Shown here: in pieces, positions 44,679 to 52,926 of the stretch | Position numbering within the stretch: the stretch's first letter is position 1 | How the letters are laid out: the number at the start of each line of letters is the position of its first letter | Source of the DNA: Curvibacter lanceolatus ATCC 14669 | GTDB taxonomy: Bacteria; Pseudomonadota; Gammaproteobacteria; Burkholderiales; Burkholderiaceae_C | NCBI RefSeq assembly: GCF_000381265.1 | Contig: NZ_KB906262.1 | Location: forward strand, 62,001 to 126,000 | Direction of reading: 5' to 3' | Length of the DNA: 64,000 nt | Translations under genes and position numbers: made by a program | The notes under the pieces: generated by a model | The model's database searches: none | Seen by the model: the letters and a program-made list of their open reading frames with translations, nothing else | What the model was told of the DNA's origin: nothing

Positions 44679-45644
44679 TCAGTCTTTGGGGCGGTCCGTC
44701 ATGAAACGGCCGCTCGGCGCGTCGGCGTTGACCTGGCGTCGTGTCTGGCCGTCGATGCCGCCCTTGATGGCCCATTCCGCAAACACGGTGGGGCCGGGGG
44801 TGAAATCGCGAGGCTGCCAGTCGGCGGTCAGCTCGTCTTCGTCGGTGTAGTACTCGACCAGGGCGCCTGCCGGGCTGATGAAGTACCAGAACAGCGCTGA
44901 CGAGATCGGGTGCCGGCCCGGGCCGAGTTCGGTGCTCCAGCCGCAGCGCGACATGTGCATACCGCCGCCAATCACCTCGTGCAGGTCACGCACCGTGAAG
45001 GCCACGTGGTTCAGGCCGGCGCGGGGCTCGGGCAGTTGCAGCAGGAACAGGTCGTGGTGGCCGCCCTCGGGGGCGCAGCGCATGAAGTGGCCGCGACCGG
45101 GGTAGCGGTCGGACACGACAAAGCCCAGGTGCTGTTCATAGAAGGCGGTGGTGGCCGCCAGGTCTTTCACGAAGAACACCACATGGCCCACCTCGACCGG
45201 CGTGGCACGGTCGTAGGCCGGGCTGGGCTGGTTCACCCGACCACGTGTGGCCCAGGTGTTGGTTTGGGCGCAGGGCAGGTCGAGCACGCGCTTGCGGGTC
45301 ACCTGCACCCGCACGGCCAGGCCGTTGGGGTCGGTGCAGCCGATGCGCTGGCCGTCGTCCACATAGCCGGGCTGGCCAGCCAGGCGTTTGCGCAGCGCCT
45401 CCAGTTCGGCGTTGGAGCCCACGGCCCACACCACTTCACGCAGCGTGGGGTCGGCCTCGATGCCGGCGGGCAGGCCGGGCTTGTCGGAATGGGCCACCTT
45501 GACGCGGCAGCCGTTGAGCGACTCGAACACCAGCTCTTGCGGCTCTTCGGCCACCAGGTGCAGGCCCCAGTCGCTGAAGAATTGGCGGCACTTGGCCAGA
45601 TCCGCCGCACCGAAGGTGATTTCGTCAATGCCCTGAACACTCAT
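44679..45644 (-). CDS. VOC-superfamily extradiol dioxygenase-like protein
   Basis: A 321-residue protein with two VOC modules. The first begins IDEITFGAADLAKCRQFF. The second begins VGHVVFFVKDLAATTAFYEQHLGF and holds the metal-type residues: His in VGHVVFF, His in LNHVAFTVRDL and Glu in VEYYTDED. This is the 2-His-1-carboxylate arrangement of class I extradiol ring-cleaving enzymes. A GAGGAA site precedes the ATG. It lies in the same operon as the Rieske system; hydroxylation followed by meta-cleavage is a reasonable reading. Confidence 0.85.
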   Translation of the reverse strand: MSVQGIDEITFGAADLAKCRQFFSDWGLHLVAEEPQELVFESLNGCRVKVAHSDKPGLPAGIEADPTLREVVWAVGSNAELEALRKRLAGQPGYVDDGQRIGCTDPNGLAVRVQVTRKRVLDLPCAQTNTWATRGRVNQPSPAYDRATPVEVGHVVFFVKDLAATTAFYEQHLGFVVSDRYPGRGHFMRCAPEGGHHDLFLLQLPEPRAGLNHVAFTVRDLHEVIGGGMHMSRCGWSTELGPGRHPISSALFWYFISPAGALVEYYTDEDELTADWQPRDFTPGPTVFAEWAIKGGIDGQTRRQVNADAPSGRFMTDRPKD

Positions 45645-45676
45645 GTTGTTTCCTCGTGGGGGTGCGTTGCGCAGGC

Positions 45677-46213
45677 TCAGCGCTTGACTTTGGCCAGGGG
45701 GTGGCTGGGCGGGTAGGTCGGGGTCACCGGCTTGGGGTTGCCCACCATCACACACATCAGGGCTTCTTCGTCGCCGATGTTGATCACGCCACGGTACACG
45801 CCCACCGGCCAGGAGATCAAGTCGCGCTCGCCGGCTTCCATTTCCCAGGTTTCACCGTTCAGTTCGGCGATCAGCTTCACCCGACCGCGCAGCACGAAGA
45901 ACACTTCTTCGGCATCGGTGTGGATGTGCAGCGGGCCTTCGGCGCCAGCCGGCAGGATCATGGTGGAGAAGGTGAAGTGCTCGGCCACCACGGTGTTTTC
46001 GTCACTGGCCACGCCGGTGGCGCCCGTGCCCACGTAGCGCATCTGGGCCCGGGCGTACTTGGGGTCGAAGTCGGCCTGGAACTTCAAGGCCTCCCAGTCG
46101 TAGCGCCGGGTGGCACGGGTGGCCACCCGCGACTTCAGCCATTGCGCCAGGTTCATGCCCTCGGGGGGCTGGTACGCGGTTTGCACGCCTTCGGCGGCCG
46201 CTGATGCACTCAT
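45677..46213 (-). CDS. Cupin-domain protein, copy 2
   Basis: A 178-residue cupin, paralogous to the one at 33680. The shared block is RATRRYDWEALKFQADFDPK. Its metal motif is HIHTDAEEVFFVLRG, then GERDLISWPVGVYRGVIN, and both end with a YPP...PLAK(V/I)KR tail. The start at 46213 has GGAGAA upstream. It is first in the minus-strand Rieske operon and has a perfect GTTTC-N6-GAAAC site 40-55 bp upstream of the start. Confidence 0.82.
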   Translation of the reverse strand: MSASAAAEGVQTAYQPPEGMNLAQWLKSRVATRATRRYDWEALKFQADFDPKYARAQMRYVGTGATGVASDENTVVAEHFTFSTMILPAGAEGPLHIHTDAEEVFFVLRGRVKLIAELNGETWEMEAGERDLISWPVGVYRGVINIGDEEALMCVMVGNPKPVTPTYPPSHPLAKVKR

Positions 46214-46252
46214 GACGTTCTCCAATCCGGTTCGTTTCTTAGGTAAAACATA

Positions 46253-46268
46253 GTTTCGTGATTGAAAC
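46253..46268. promoter_or_regulatory. Perfect IclR-box candidate, GTTTC-N6-GAAAC
   Basis: GTTTC-GTGATT-GAAAC lies 40 bp upstream of the cupin start of the Rieske operon. It is the best version of the palindrome also seen at 32513 and 32761-32795 in front of the Bug and SDR operons. No gene lies in the rest of the 46214-46443 gap. Confidence 0.6.
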
Positions 46269-46416
46269 GAGCCGAGTCTATCGCAGAGTGGCCGAAATTC
46301 CAAGAATTTCAGGTCAATGCTTGAGTGGAAAACTCGGGGCCTGGGGAGGGGGGCGTGCACATCCGGCGGGCCGGTCTGGCCGCCGTCATGGCCCGCCGGT
46401 GTGCATGCAAGAAGCG

Positions 46417-46431
46417 GGCGCGCAGCGCCCG
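46417..46431 (-). terminator. Hairpin downstream of the flavin monooxygenase gene
   Basis: GGGCGC-GCA-GCGCCC, followed on the minus strand by GCTTCTT. It lies 13 bp past the stop of the luciferase-like gene and is a probable weak terminator. Confidence 0.5.
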
Positions 46432-46443
46432 GGGGGGGGCGGT

Positions 46444-47454
46444 TCAGCCGCGCAGCGCTGCGGCGGCAATGTCCAGCGAGCGCAGGCGCAGCGCAGGGTC
46501 GAACACATCGCTGACCAGCATGAACTCGTCGGCCTGGGTCAGGTCGGCCAGCCGGGCCAGGCCTTCGCGCACGGTGCCCGGCCCGCCCACCACGGCGGCG
46601 GCCAGAAAATCATCGATCGCGGCGCGCTCCTGCGGGGCCAACTGGGCCCGGTAGTGCGGCACAGGGGGCTGCAGGCGGCGCCGGTCGCCGGTCAGGATGC
46701 CCAGCACCCGCTGGTAGGTGCTGCTGGCCAGGAACTCGGCCTCTTCATCGGTGGGGGCGGCGATCAAGGGCACACCGATCACCACATGCGGCTTCTCCAG
46801 TGTGGCCGAGGGCTTGAACAGGCGCCGGTACAGGTCCACCGCCTGCAGCAGCATGCGTGGCGCAAAGTGCGAGGCAAAGGCGTAGGGCAGGCCGCGCTCG
46901 GCGGCCAACTGGGCCGAGAAGAGGCTGGAACCCAGCAGCCAGATTGGCACGTTGGTGCCGGCGCCCGGCATGGCGATCAGGCGCTGGCCGGGTTGCGCCG
47001 GGCCCAGCAGGCGCTGCAGCTCGGCCACGTCGCGCGGAAAGTCTTCTTCGGTCTCCACCCGGTCACGGCGCAGCGCCCGCATGGTCAGCCCGTCGGTACC
47101 CGGCGCACGGCCCAGGCCCAGGTCGATGCGGCCCGGGTACAGCTCGGCCAGGGTGCCGAAGGCCTCGGCCACCACCAGCGGCGCATGGTTGGGCAGCATC
47201 ACGCCGCCCGAGCCCACGCGGATGCGCTCGGTGCCGCCGGCAATGTGGCCCACCAGCACGGCGGTGGCCGAGCTGGCGATGCCGCTCATGTTGTGGTGCT
47301 CGGCCAGCCAGTAGCGCGTGAAGCCGAGCTTTTCGGCGTGCTGGGCGGTGCGCAGGGCGATGGCCAGCGCGTCGGCCACGGTGCCGCCTTCGCGCACCGC
47401 CACCAGGTCGAGCATGGACAGGGCAATGTCTTGCAGTGGTTTCATGCCATCCAT
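46444..47454 (-). CDS. LLM-class flavin-dependent oxidoreductase (luciferase-like)
   Basis: A protein of about 336 residues. [19 protein letters not shown], then [37 protein letters not shown] (in part), is the YhbW/MsnO8-type N-terminal half; [10 protein letters not shown] and [12 protein letters not shown] follow. It would bind reduced FMN and oxygenate or oxidise an unknown substrate. Starts at 47454 and 47445 are both possible, neither with a strong ribosome site. It is divergent from putA and not clearly linked to either neighbour. Confidence 0.85.
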   Translation of the reverse strand: MDGMKPLQDIALSMLDLVAVREGGTVADALAIALRTAQHAEKLGFTRYWLAEHHNMSGIASSATAVLVGHIAGGTERIRVGSGGVMLPNHAPLVVAEAFGTLAELYPGRIDLGLGRAPGTDGLTMRALRRDRVETEEDFPRDVAELQRLLGPAQPGQRLIAMPGAGTNVPIWLLGSSLFSAQLAAERGLPYAFASHFAPRMLLQAVDLYRRLFKPSATLEKPHVVIGVPLIAAPTDEEAEFLASSTYQRVLGILTGDRRRLQPPVPHYRAQLAPQERAAIDDFLAAAVVGGPGTVREGLARLADLTQADEFMLVSDVFDPALRLRSLDIAAAALRG

Positions 47455-47523
47455 TGTGCGGCGCTCGCATGACCTGCGCACGGGAGGTGAATTGCGTGGT
47501 GATTTATTCGGTCTTTGATTGCA

Positions 47524-47539
47524 AATATGGATAAATATT
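47524..47539. promoter_or_regulatory. AT-rich palindrome in the putA promoter region
   Basis: AATAT-GGATAA-ATATT is a perfect 5-6-5 inverted repeat, 54 bp before the putA start, in an AT-rich patch that contrasts with the surrounding DNA. Lrp/AsnC-type regulators often bind such sites at proline genes; this is inference. Confidence 0.4.
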
Positions 47540-47592
47540 CACACCAATGGCTAAGAAGATAGCGCAATTCACCGAATCCGAGGAGCCACCCC

Positions 47593-50500
47593 ATGTCCAT
47601 CCGCCCGCCCCTGAGCCCCGCTGCCGACACCTGCACCCCCTTCCAGCCCTTCACGCCAGGCCTGCAGCCGGCCAGCCCGTTGCGCGCCGCCATCACCGCC
47701 GCCTGGCGCCGGCCGGAGACCGAGGTGGTGCCCGAGTTGCTGGAGCAGGCCCGACTGCCCCAGCCCCTGGCCGAGGCCACCCAGCAACTGGCCCAGCGCC
47801 TGGCGCGTCACCTGCGCGAACGCAAGAGCGCTGGCGGCCGTGCCGGCCTGGTGCAGGGGCTGCTGCAAGAGTACGCGTTGTCGTCCCAAGAGGGCGTGGC
47901 CTTGATGTGCCTGGCCGAGGCCTTGCTGCGCATTCCCGATACCGCCACCCGCGATGCCCTGATCCGCGACAAGATCGCCCATGGCGAATGGGCACGCCAC
48001 CTGGGCAAAAGCCCCTCTCTGTTCGTCAACGCCACCACCTGGGGTCTGCTGCTGACGGGCAAGCTGGTGGCCACTCACAGCGAAAGCGGCCTGGGTGCAG
48101 CCCTGGGGCGGCTGACCGCGCGCGGTGGTGAGCCCCTGATCCGCAAGGGCGTGGACATGGCCATGCGCATGATGGGCGAGCAGTTCGTGACGGGCGAGAC
48201 CATCGCCCAGGCCTTGCGCCATGCCGCCACCCTGGAGCCCCAGGGCTTTCGCTACTCCTACGACATGCTGGGCGAGGCCGCCCTCACCACGGCCGATGCT
48301 GAGCGTTACCTGCGCGACTACCAGCAGGCCATTGCCGCCATCGGCCAGGCCTCGGGCGGGCGCGGCGTGTATGAAGGCCCCGGCATTTCGATCAAGCTGT
48401 CGGCTTTGCACCCGCGCTACAGCCGTGCCCAGCACGATCGCGTGCACGCCGAGCTCTACCCCGTGCTGCGCCAGTTGGCGCTGCAGGCGCGGGGCCAGAA
48501 CATCGGTCTGAACATCGACGCCGAAGAGGCCGACCGCCTGGAGCTCTCGCTGGAGCTGCTGGAGCGCCTGTGCTTCGAGCCCGCGCTGGCCGGCTGGAAC
48601 GGCATCGGCTTTGTGATCCAGGCCTACCAGAAGCGTTGCCCGCACGTGATCGACCACGTGATCGACCTGGCCCGCCGCAGCGGCCACCGCCTGATGGTGC
48701 GCTTGGTCAAGGGCGCCTACTGGGACAGCGAGATCAAGCGCGCCCAGCTCGACGGCCTGAGCGACTACCCCGTGTACACCCGCAAGGCCTACACCGATGT
48801 GTCTTACCTGGCTTGTGCACGCCGCCTGCTGGCCGCGCCCGAGGCCATCTACCCGCAGTTCGCCACCCACAACGCCCACACGCTGGCCGCCATCTACCAA
48901 TTGGCCGACCCGGCGCGCTACCAGCCTGGGCAGTACGAGTTCCAGTGCCTGCACGGCATGGGCGAACCCCTGTACGAGCAGGTGGTGGGCCCCGAGGCCG
49001 CCGGCCGCCTGAACCGCCCCTGCCGCATCTACGCCCCGGTGGGCAACCACGAAACCCTGCTGGCCTACCTGGTGCGCCGCCTGCTGGAAAACGGCGCCAA
49101 CACCTCTTTTGTGAACCGCATCGCAGACACCAGCCTGCCCTTGGACGAGCTGGTCCAGGACCCGGTGCAGACCGTCGAGCAGATGGCCCTGCGCGAAGGC
49201 ACGCTGGGCCTGCCGCATCCTTCCATCGCCACCCCGCCTGAGTTGTACGGTGTGGCACGCCGCAACTCCCAGGGCGTGGACCTGGCCTGCGATACCGCGC
49301 TGACCGGCCTGCACGCCGATCTGCTGCGCAGCGCCCATACCGAATGGCAGGCCGAGCCTTTGCTGGCCGACCCCGAAGCCCGGGCCGAGTGGGCCGAACC
49401 CGCCCAGCCGGTGCTCAACCCGGCCGACCTGCGCGACCGCGTCGGCCGGGTGCAGGAAACCACCCTGGCGGGGGTGGAATGGGCGCTGCAGGCGGCCACC
49501 GAGGCCGCGCCGGCCTGGGCCGCCACCGCCCCGGCGCAGCGTGCCCTGGCCCTGGAGCAGGCGGCAGACCTGATGGAGCAACAGCTGGGCGTGCTGATGG
49601 GCCTGCTGGTGCGCGAAGCCGGCAAGACCTGCGCCAATGCCGTGGCCGAGGTGCGCGAGGCGGTCGATTTTCTGCGCTACTACGCCGCCCAGGCGCGCCG
49701 CGACCTGGCGGATCTGCCGCACCAGCCACTGGGCCCGGTGGTCTGCATCAGCCCGTGGAACTTTCCGCTCGCCATCTTCACGGGCCAGGTGGCGGCGGCC
49801 CTGGCTGCCGGCAACCCGGTGCTGGCCAAGCCGGCCGAGCAGGCCCCCTTGCTGGCGGCCCAGGCTGTGCGCCTGCTGCGCCAGGCCGGTGTGCCCGACG
49901 CCGTGCTGCAACTGCTGCCCGGCCGCGGCGAGACCGTGGGCGCCACCCTGGTGGGCGATGAGCGCGTGCAGGGCGTCATGTTCACCGGCTCCACCGAGGT
50001 GGCGCGCCTGCTGCAACGCCAGTTGGCCGGCCGCCTGAGCCCGGCGGGGCGCACCGTGCCCCTGATTGCTGAAACCGGCGGCCAGAACGCCATGATCGTG
50101 GACTCGTCCGCGCTGGTCGAGCAGGTGGTCACCGATGTGCTGGCCTCGGCCTTCGACAGCGCGGGCCAGCGCTGCTCGGCCCTGCGCGTGCTGTGCGTGC
50201 AGGAAGAAGCCGCCGACCGCGTGCTGGAGATGCTGGCCGGTGCGATGGCCGAATTGCGCCTGGGTCGCCCCGATCAGCTGCACACCGACGTGGGCCCGGT
50301 GATCGACGCCGAGGCGCAAGCCGGCCTGCTGCGCCACATCGACGCTCTGCGCGCCCAGGGCCGCCGTGTGCAGCAGCCCCTGGGCCGGGGCGGGCTGGAC
50401 GATACCCGGCACGGCCACTTCGTGCCGCCAACCCTGATTGAACTGAACAGCCTCAGCGAACTGCAGCGCGAGGTGTTCGGCCCCGTGCTGCACGTGCTGC

Positions 50501-51378
50501 GCTACCGCCGCGAGGCCCTGCCCGAGTTGCTGGACCAGATCAACGCCACGGGCTACGGCCTGACCCTGGGCCTGCACACCCGCATCGACGAAACCATCGA
50601 GCGCGTGGTGGCCGGGGCCCGCGCCGGCAATGTGTATGTGAACCGCAACATGGTGGGCGCCGTGGTGGGGGTGCAGCCCTTTGGCGGTGAGGGCCTGTCG
50701 GGCACCGGCCCCAAGGCCGGCGGCCCCCTGTACCTGTACCGCCTGCTGGCGCAGCGCCCCGAGGCGGCCCTGACCCGCAGCCTGGACGAGGCTGGCGCCC
50801 CGGCGCAATCCGGCCACCAGCCGGAGGTGTTGCCGGCCGCGTTGCAGGCCCTGGCCGAGTGGTCTGAGCGCAATGGCCAGACGGCGGTGGCAGCTTCCTG
50901 TGCGCAATGGGGCGCGCAGGCCCGCGCCGGGCACGCCCGCTTGCTGTGCGGCCCGACCGGAGAGCGCAATGTCTATACCCTGCTGCCGCGCGAGGCCGTG
51001 CTGTGCCTGGCCGATCAGGACGACGACCGCCTGCGCCAACTGGCCGCCGTGCTGGCCGTGGGCAGCCAGGCCGTCTGGCCCGACAAGGCGCAGGCCCTGC
51101 TGCAGCGCCTGCCCGACGCCGTGCAGGGCCGCATCGTGCTGTGCAGCGACTGGACCCGCCCCGAAACCCATTTCGATGCCGTGCTGCACCAGGGTGAGCC
51201 TGCGGCCCTGCGCCAGGTGGCGTTGCGTGTGGCCCAGCGCCCGGGCCCGATTGTCGGCATCACCGGCCTGCTGCCGGGCGAGGCGGCCATTCCGCTGGAG
51301 CGCTTGCTGGTCGAACGAGCCCTGAGCGTCAATACCGCGGCGGCAGGCGGCAATGCCAGCCTGATGACATTGGCCTGA
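47593..51378 (+). CDS. putA: Bifunctional proline dehydrogenase / P5C dehydrogenase PutA
   Basis: A 1261-residue protein. The proline dehydrogenase barrel (about residues 190-480) contains YDMLGEAALT, KLSALHPRYSRAQ and RLVKGAYWDSEIKRAQ. The aldehyde dehydrogenase part (about 550-1050) contains SPWNFPLAIFTGQ, Glu in IAETGGQNAMIVD and Cys in AGQRCSALR. A C-terminal extension of about 180 residues follows. It converts proline to glutamate via P5C, with FAD and NAD. The ribbon-helix-helix repressor domain seen at the start of enterobacterial PutA is absent, so it is probably purely enzymatic. GAGGAG precedes the ATG. Confidence 0.95.
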   Translation: MSIRPPLSPAADTCTPFQPFTPGLQPASPLRAAITAAWRRPETEVVPELLEQARLPQPLAEATQQLAQRLARHLRERKSAGGRAGLVQGLLQEYALSSQEGVALMCLAEALLRIPDTATRDALIRDKIAHGEWARHLGKSPSLFVNATTWGLLLTGKLVATHSESGLGAALGRLTARGGEPLIRKGVDMAMRMMGEQFVTGETIAQALRHAATLEPQGFRYSYDMLGEAALTTADAERYLRDYQQAIAAIGQASGGRGVYEGPGISIKLSALHPRYSRAQHDRVHAELYPVLRQLALQARGQNIGLNIDAEEADRLELSLELLERLCFEPALAGWNGIGFVIQAYQKRCPHVIDHVIDLARRSGHRLMVRLVKGAYWDSEIKRAQLDGLSDYPVYTRKAYTDVSYLACARRLLAAPEAIYPQFATHNAHTLAAIYQLADPARYQPGQYEFQCLHGMGEPLYEQVVGPEAAGRLNRPCRIYAPVGNHETLLAYLVRRLLENGANTSFVNRIADTSLPLDELVQDPVQTVEQMALREGTLGLPHPSIATPPELYGVARRNSQGVDLACDTALTGLHADLLRSAHTEWQAEPLLADPEARAEWAEPAQPVLNPADLRDRVGRVQETTLAGVEWALQAATEAAPAWAATAPAQRALALEQAADLMEQQLGVLMGLLVREAGKTCANAVAEVREAVDFLRYYAAQARRDLADLPHQPLGPVVCISPWNFPLAIFTGQVAAALAAGNPVLAKPAEQAPLLAAQAVRLLRQAGVPDAVLQLLPGRGETVGATLVGDERVQGVMFTGSTEVARLLQRQLAGRLSPAGRTVPLIAETGGQNAMIVDSSALVEQVVTDVLASAFDSAGQRCSALRVLCVQEEAADRVLEMLAGAMAELRLGRPDQLHTDVGPVIDAEAQAGLLRHIDALRAQGRRVQQPLGRGGLDDTRHGHFVPPTLIELNSLSELQREVFGPVLHVLRYRREALPELLDQINATGYGLTLGLHTRIDETIERVVAGARAGNVYVNRNMVGAVVGVQPFGGEGLSGTGPKAGGPLYLYRLLAQRPEAALTRSLDEAGAPAQSGHQPEVLPAALQALAEWSERNGQTAVAASCAQWGAQARAGHARLLCGPTGERNVYTLLPREAVLCLADQDDDRLRQLAAVLAVGSQAVWPDKAQALLQRLPDAVQGRIVLCSDWTRPETHFDAVLHQGEPAALRQVALRVAQRPGPIVGITGLLPGEAAIPLERLLVERALSVNTAAAGGNASLMTLA

Positions 51379-51439
51379 GCGCGACGCCGCCAGATCGATC
51401 CGCCGCTCCCTCTGGCGCTGGCGTGGGCGCCGGTCGGGC

Positions 51440-51758
51440 TTGCGGATTTCGTATCGGATTGTTACATTCGGAAGGCTTCTCAGCCCATTTGTCGTCAAGC
51501 CTTGGCGAACAGTGCGCCAAGCCGCTGAAGGGCTGAAAGGCATGCAGGGAAGAATGTGGGCGCCGATGGGACGCCCCGGGTTGTCTTCCGGAGTCGCGCC
51601 AGCGATTTTTCGCTGTCTGGAAGTGCAGATCCTGGGGTGACGCTGGTCTGCTGCGGCAGGCTGGTTGAAAGCCTCTCAGGCGCTGGATGCTGGTTGATTG
51701 TTACGCAATACCTCTTCAACTCCAGTTTGGAAAACCCGGCACCTGCCGGGTTTTTTTT
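51440..51758 (+). ncRNA. Candidate small RNA between putA and the RpiR gene
   Basis: The 560-bp gap 51379-51938 has no convincing gene. A sigma70-like promoter, TTGCGG-N17-TACATT (51440-51468), is followed by about 260 bp with several local stems (TTGGCG/CGCCAA, CAGCG-ATTTTT-CGCTG). It ends at a strong intrinsic terminator (51733-51758). It does not match an RNA family I recognise. Alternatively it is the long 3' UTR of putA. Confidence 0.35.
51733..51758 (+). terminator. Strong intrinsic terminator
   Basis: AACCCGGC-ACCT-GCCGGGTT is followed by a run of T to 51758: a perfect 8-bp stem, 4-nt loop and T-tract. It terminates putA or the candidate small RNA before the RpiR promoter. Confidence 0.9.
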
Positions 51759-51866
51759 CGCCTATGCACCGCGCCGCTGCCGCCGTGCCCCTGATCGGTG
51801 CGCTTCGGCACGCTCTCCCCCGTGGAATACCGGAAATAGCCCCGGGAAGAACCCCATGCGGCAGGC

Positions 51867-51902
51867 CTGTAAATTGCTTTACAGTATTTCAGTTATCTGA
51901 AA
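51867..51902. promoter_or_regulatory. Tandem palindromes upstream of the RpiR regulator gene
   Basis: CTGTAAA-TTGC-TTTACAG (51867-51884, perfect) and TTTCAG-TTAT-CTGAAA (51887-51902, perfect) are adjacent 4-nt-spaced inverted repeats. A third CTTTACAG half-site follows near 51907. They lie 36-72 bp before the regulator start. Such TGTAA-type palindromes are compatible with RpiR/HexR-family sites, so autoregulation of the operon is likely. Confidence 0.65.
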
Positions 51903-51938
51903 ACTTCTTTACAGCGCCCCTTTTGCACGCTTCGCACC

Positions 51939-52904
51939 ATGCCCCGTGAGCCCGCCACCGTCTCCACTGCCGATTGGGCAGGCCGCTTCGCCGGCCTGCC
52001 GGTGCTGCAGCACGTGGCCAGCCAGGCGCCGTCCCTGCCGGCGGCGCTGCAGCGCATGGCGCGGGCCGTGCTGGCGCACCCTTTCCGGGCCGCCACGCTG
52101 AGCATCGAGGAGTTTGCGCGCGAGACCGAGGTGTCGGTGGCCAGTGCCAACCGCCTGGCCCGGGCGCTGGGTTTTGCGGGTTACCCGCAGTTCCGGGCCG
52201 AGCTGGCGCGTGGCTTCGAGTCGGTGCTGGCGCCGGTGGAGAGCCTGCGCAGCAACCTGCAGCAGCCTGCCGGCACGGTGCAGACCATGGCCGCCTCGCT
52301 GCAGGAAACCCGCGACAACCTGGACCACACGCTGCAGGCCTTGCAAGACCAGCCCTGTGAGCAGGCGGTCGAACTGCTGCTGCAGGCCGACCAGGTCATG
52401 ACCCTGGGCTGGGGCAGCAGTGCCTTCCTGGCCGGCCTGCTGCAGCACGAACTCGAGCCCTATTGCAGCGGCGTGAGCTGCCTGGCCCAGGCCGGCGGCC
52501 CGTCGCATGCGGCGCGCCAGCTGTTCCGGCGCGGGCCCCGCGATCTGCTGATCACCCTGGCTTTTCCGCGCTACGTCAGCGATACCGTGGCGCTGACGCG
52601 GCTGGCGCGTGAGCGCGGCGTGCGCATTCTGGCCCTCACCGACAAGCCCGCCTCGCCCCTGGTGGAGCTGGCCGACTGCACCTTGTATGCCCACATCCAG
52701 CGCCAGGTGGCGGCCACCTCGAACGCCACCGCCCTGGCCCTGATCGAGGCCCTGGTGGCCGCCGTGGCGCGGCGCAGCGACGCGGCCGTGCAGCGGCACC
52801 AGGAACTCACCCAGAGCGTCATGCCCTGGCTGCACCTCGATGCCACCACCGAGGGCCGCGACCGGCCCCGCGTGCCCGCCAAAGCCGCGACCCCGAACGA
52901 TTGA
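51939..52904 (+). CDS. RpiR-family transcriptional regulator (HTH plus SIS domain)
   Basis: A 321-residue regulator. The N-terminal HTH_6 domain spans about residues 30-105 (LPAALQRMARAVLAHPFRAATLS, ETEVSVASANRLARALGF). The SIS sugar-phosphate-type domain spans about 130-270 (VMTLGWGSSAFLAGLLQHEL, LLITLAFPRYVSDT, ILALTDKPASPL). It is first in the plus-strand peptide operon. MurR, a family member, senses MurNAc-6-P, so a cell-wall-derived ligand is conceivable here but unproven. Confidence 0.9.
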   Translation: MPREPATVSTADWAGRFAGLPVLQHVASQAPSLPAALQRMARAVLAHPFRAATLSIEEFARETEVSVASANRLARALGFAGYPQFRAELARGFESVLAPVESLRSNLQQPAGTVQTMAASLQETRDNLDHTLQALQDQPCEQAVELLLQADQVMTLGWGSSAFLAGLLQHELEPYCSGVSCLAQAGGPSHAARQLFRRGPRDLLITLAFPRYVSDTVALTRLARERGVRILALTDKPASPLVELADCTLYAHIQRQVAATSNATALALIEALVAAVARRSDAAVQRHQELTQSVMPWLHLDATTEGRDRPRVPAKAATPND

Positions 52905-52926
52905 CCGACGGAGTAGACCCTCGCCC

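Noticed and set aside
47569-51543. 1324-residue minus-strand frame opposite putA
   Set aside because: Very long but is the antisense of PutA, whose both active sites are intact; no recognisable motif in the antisense product.
51379-51758. A known structural RNA (4.5S, 6S, tmRNA, RNase P RNA) or riboswitch after putA
   Set aside because: None of the diagnostic sequences of these families could be found; kept only as an unclassified candidate sRNA.
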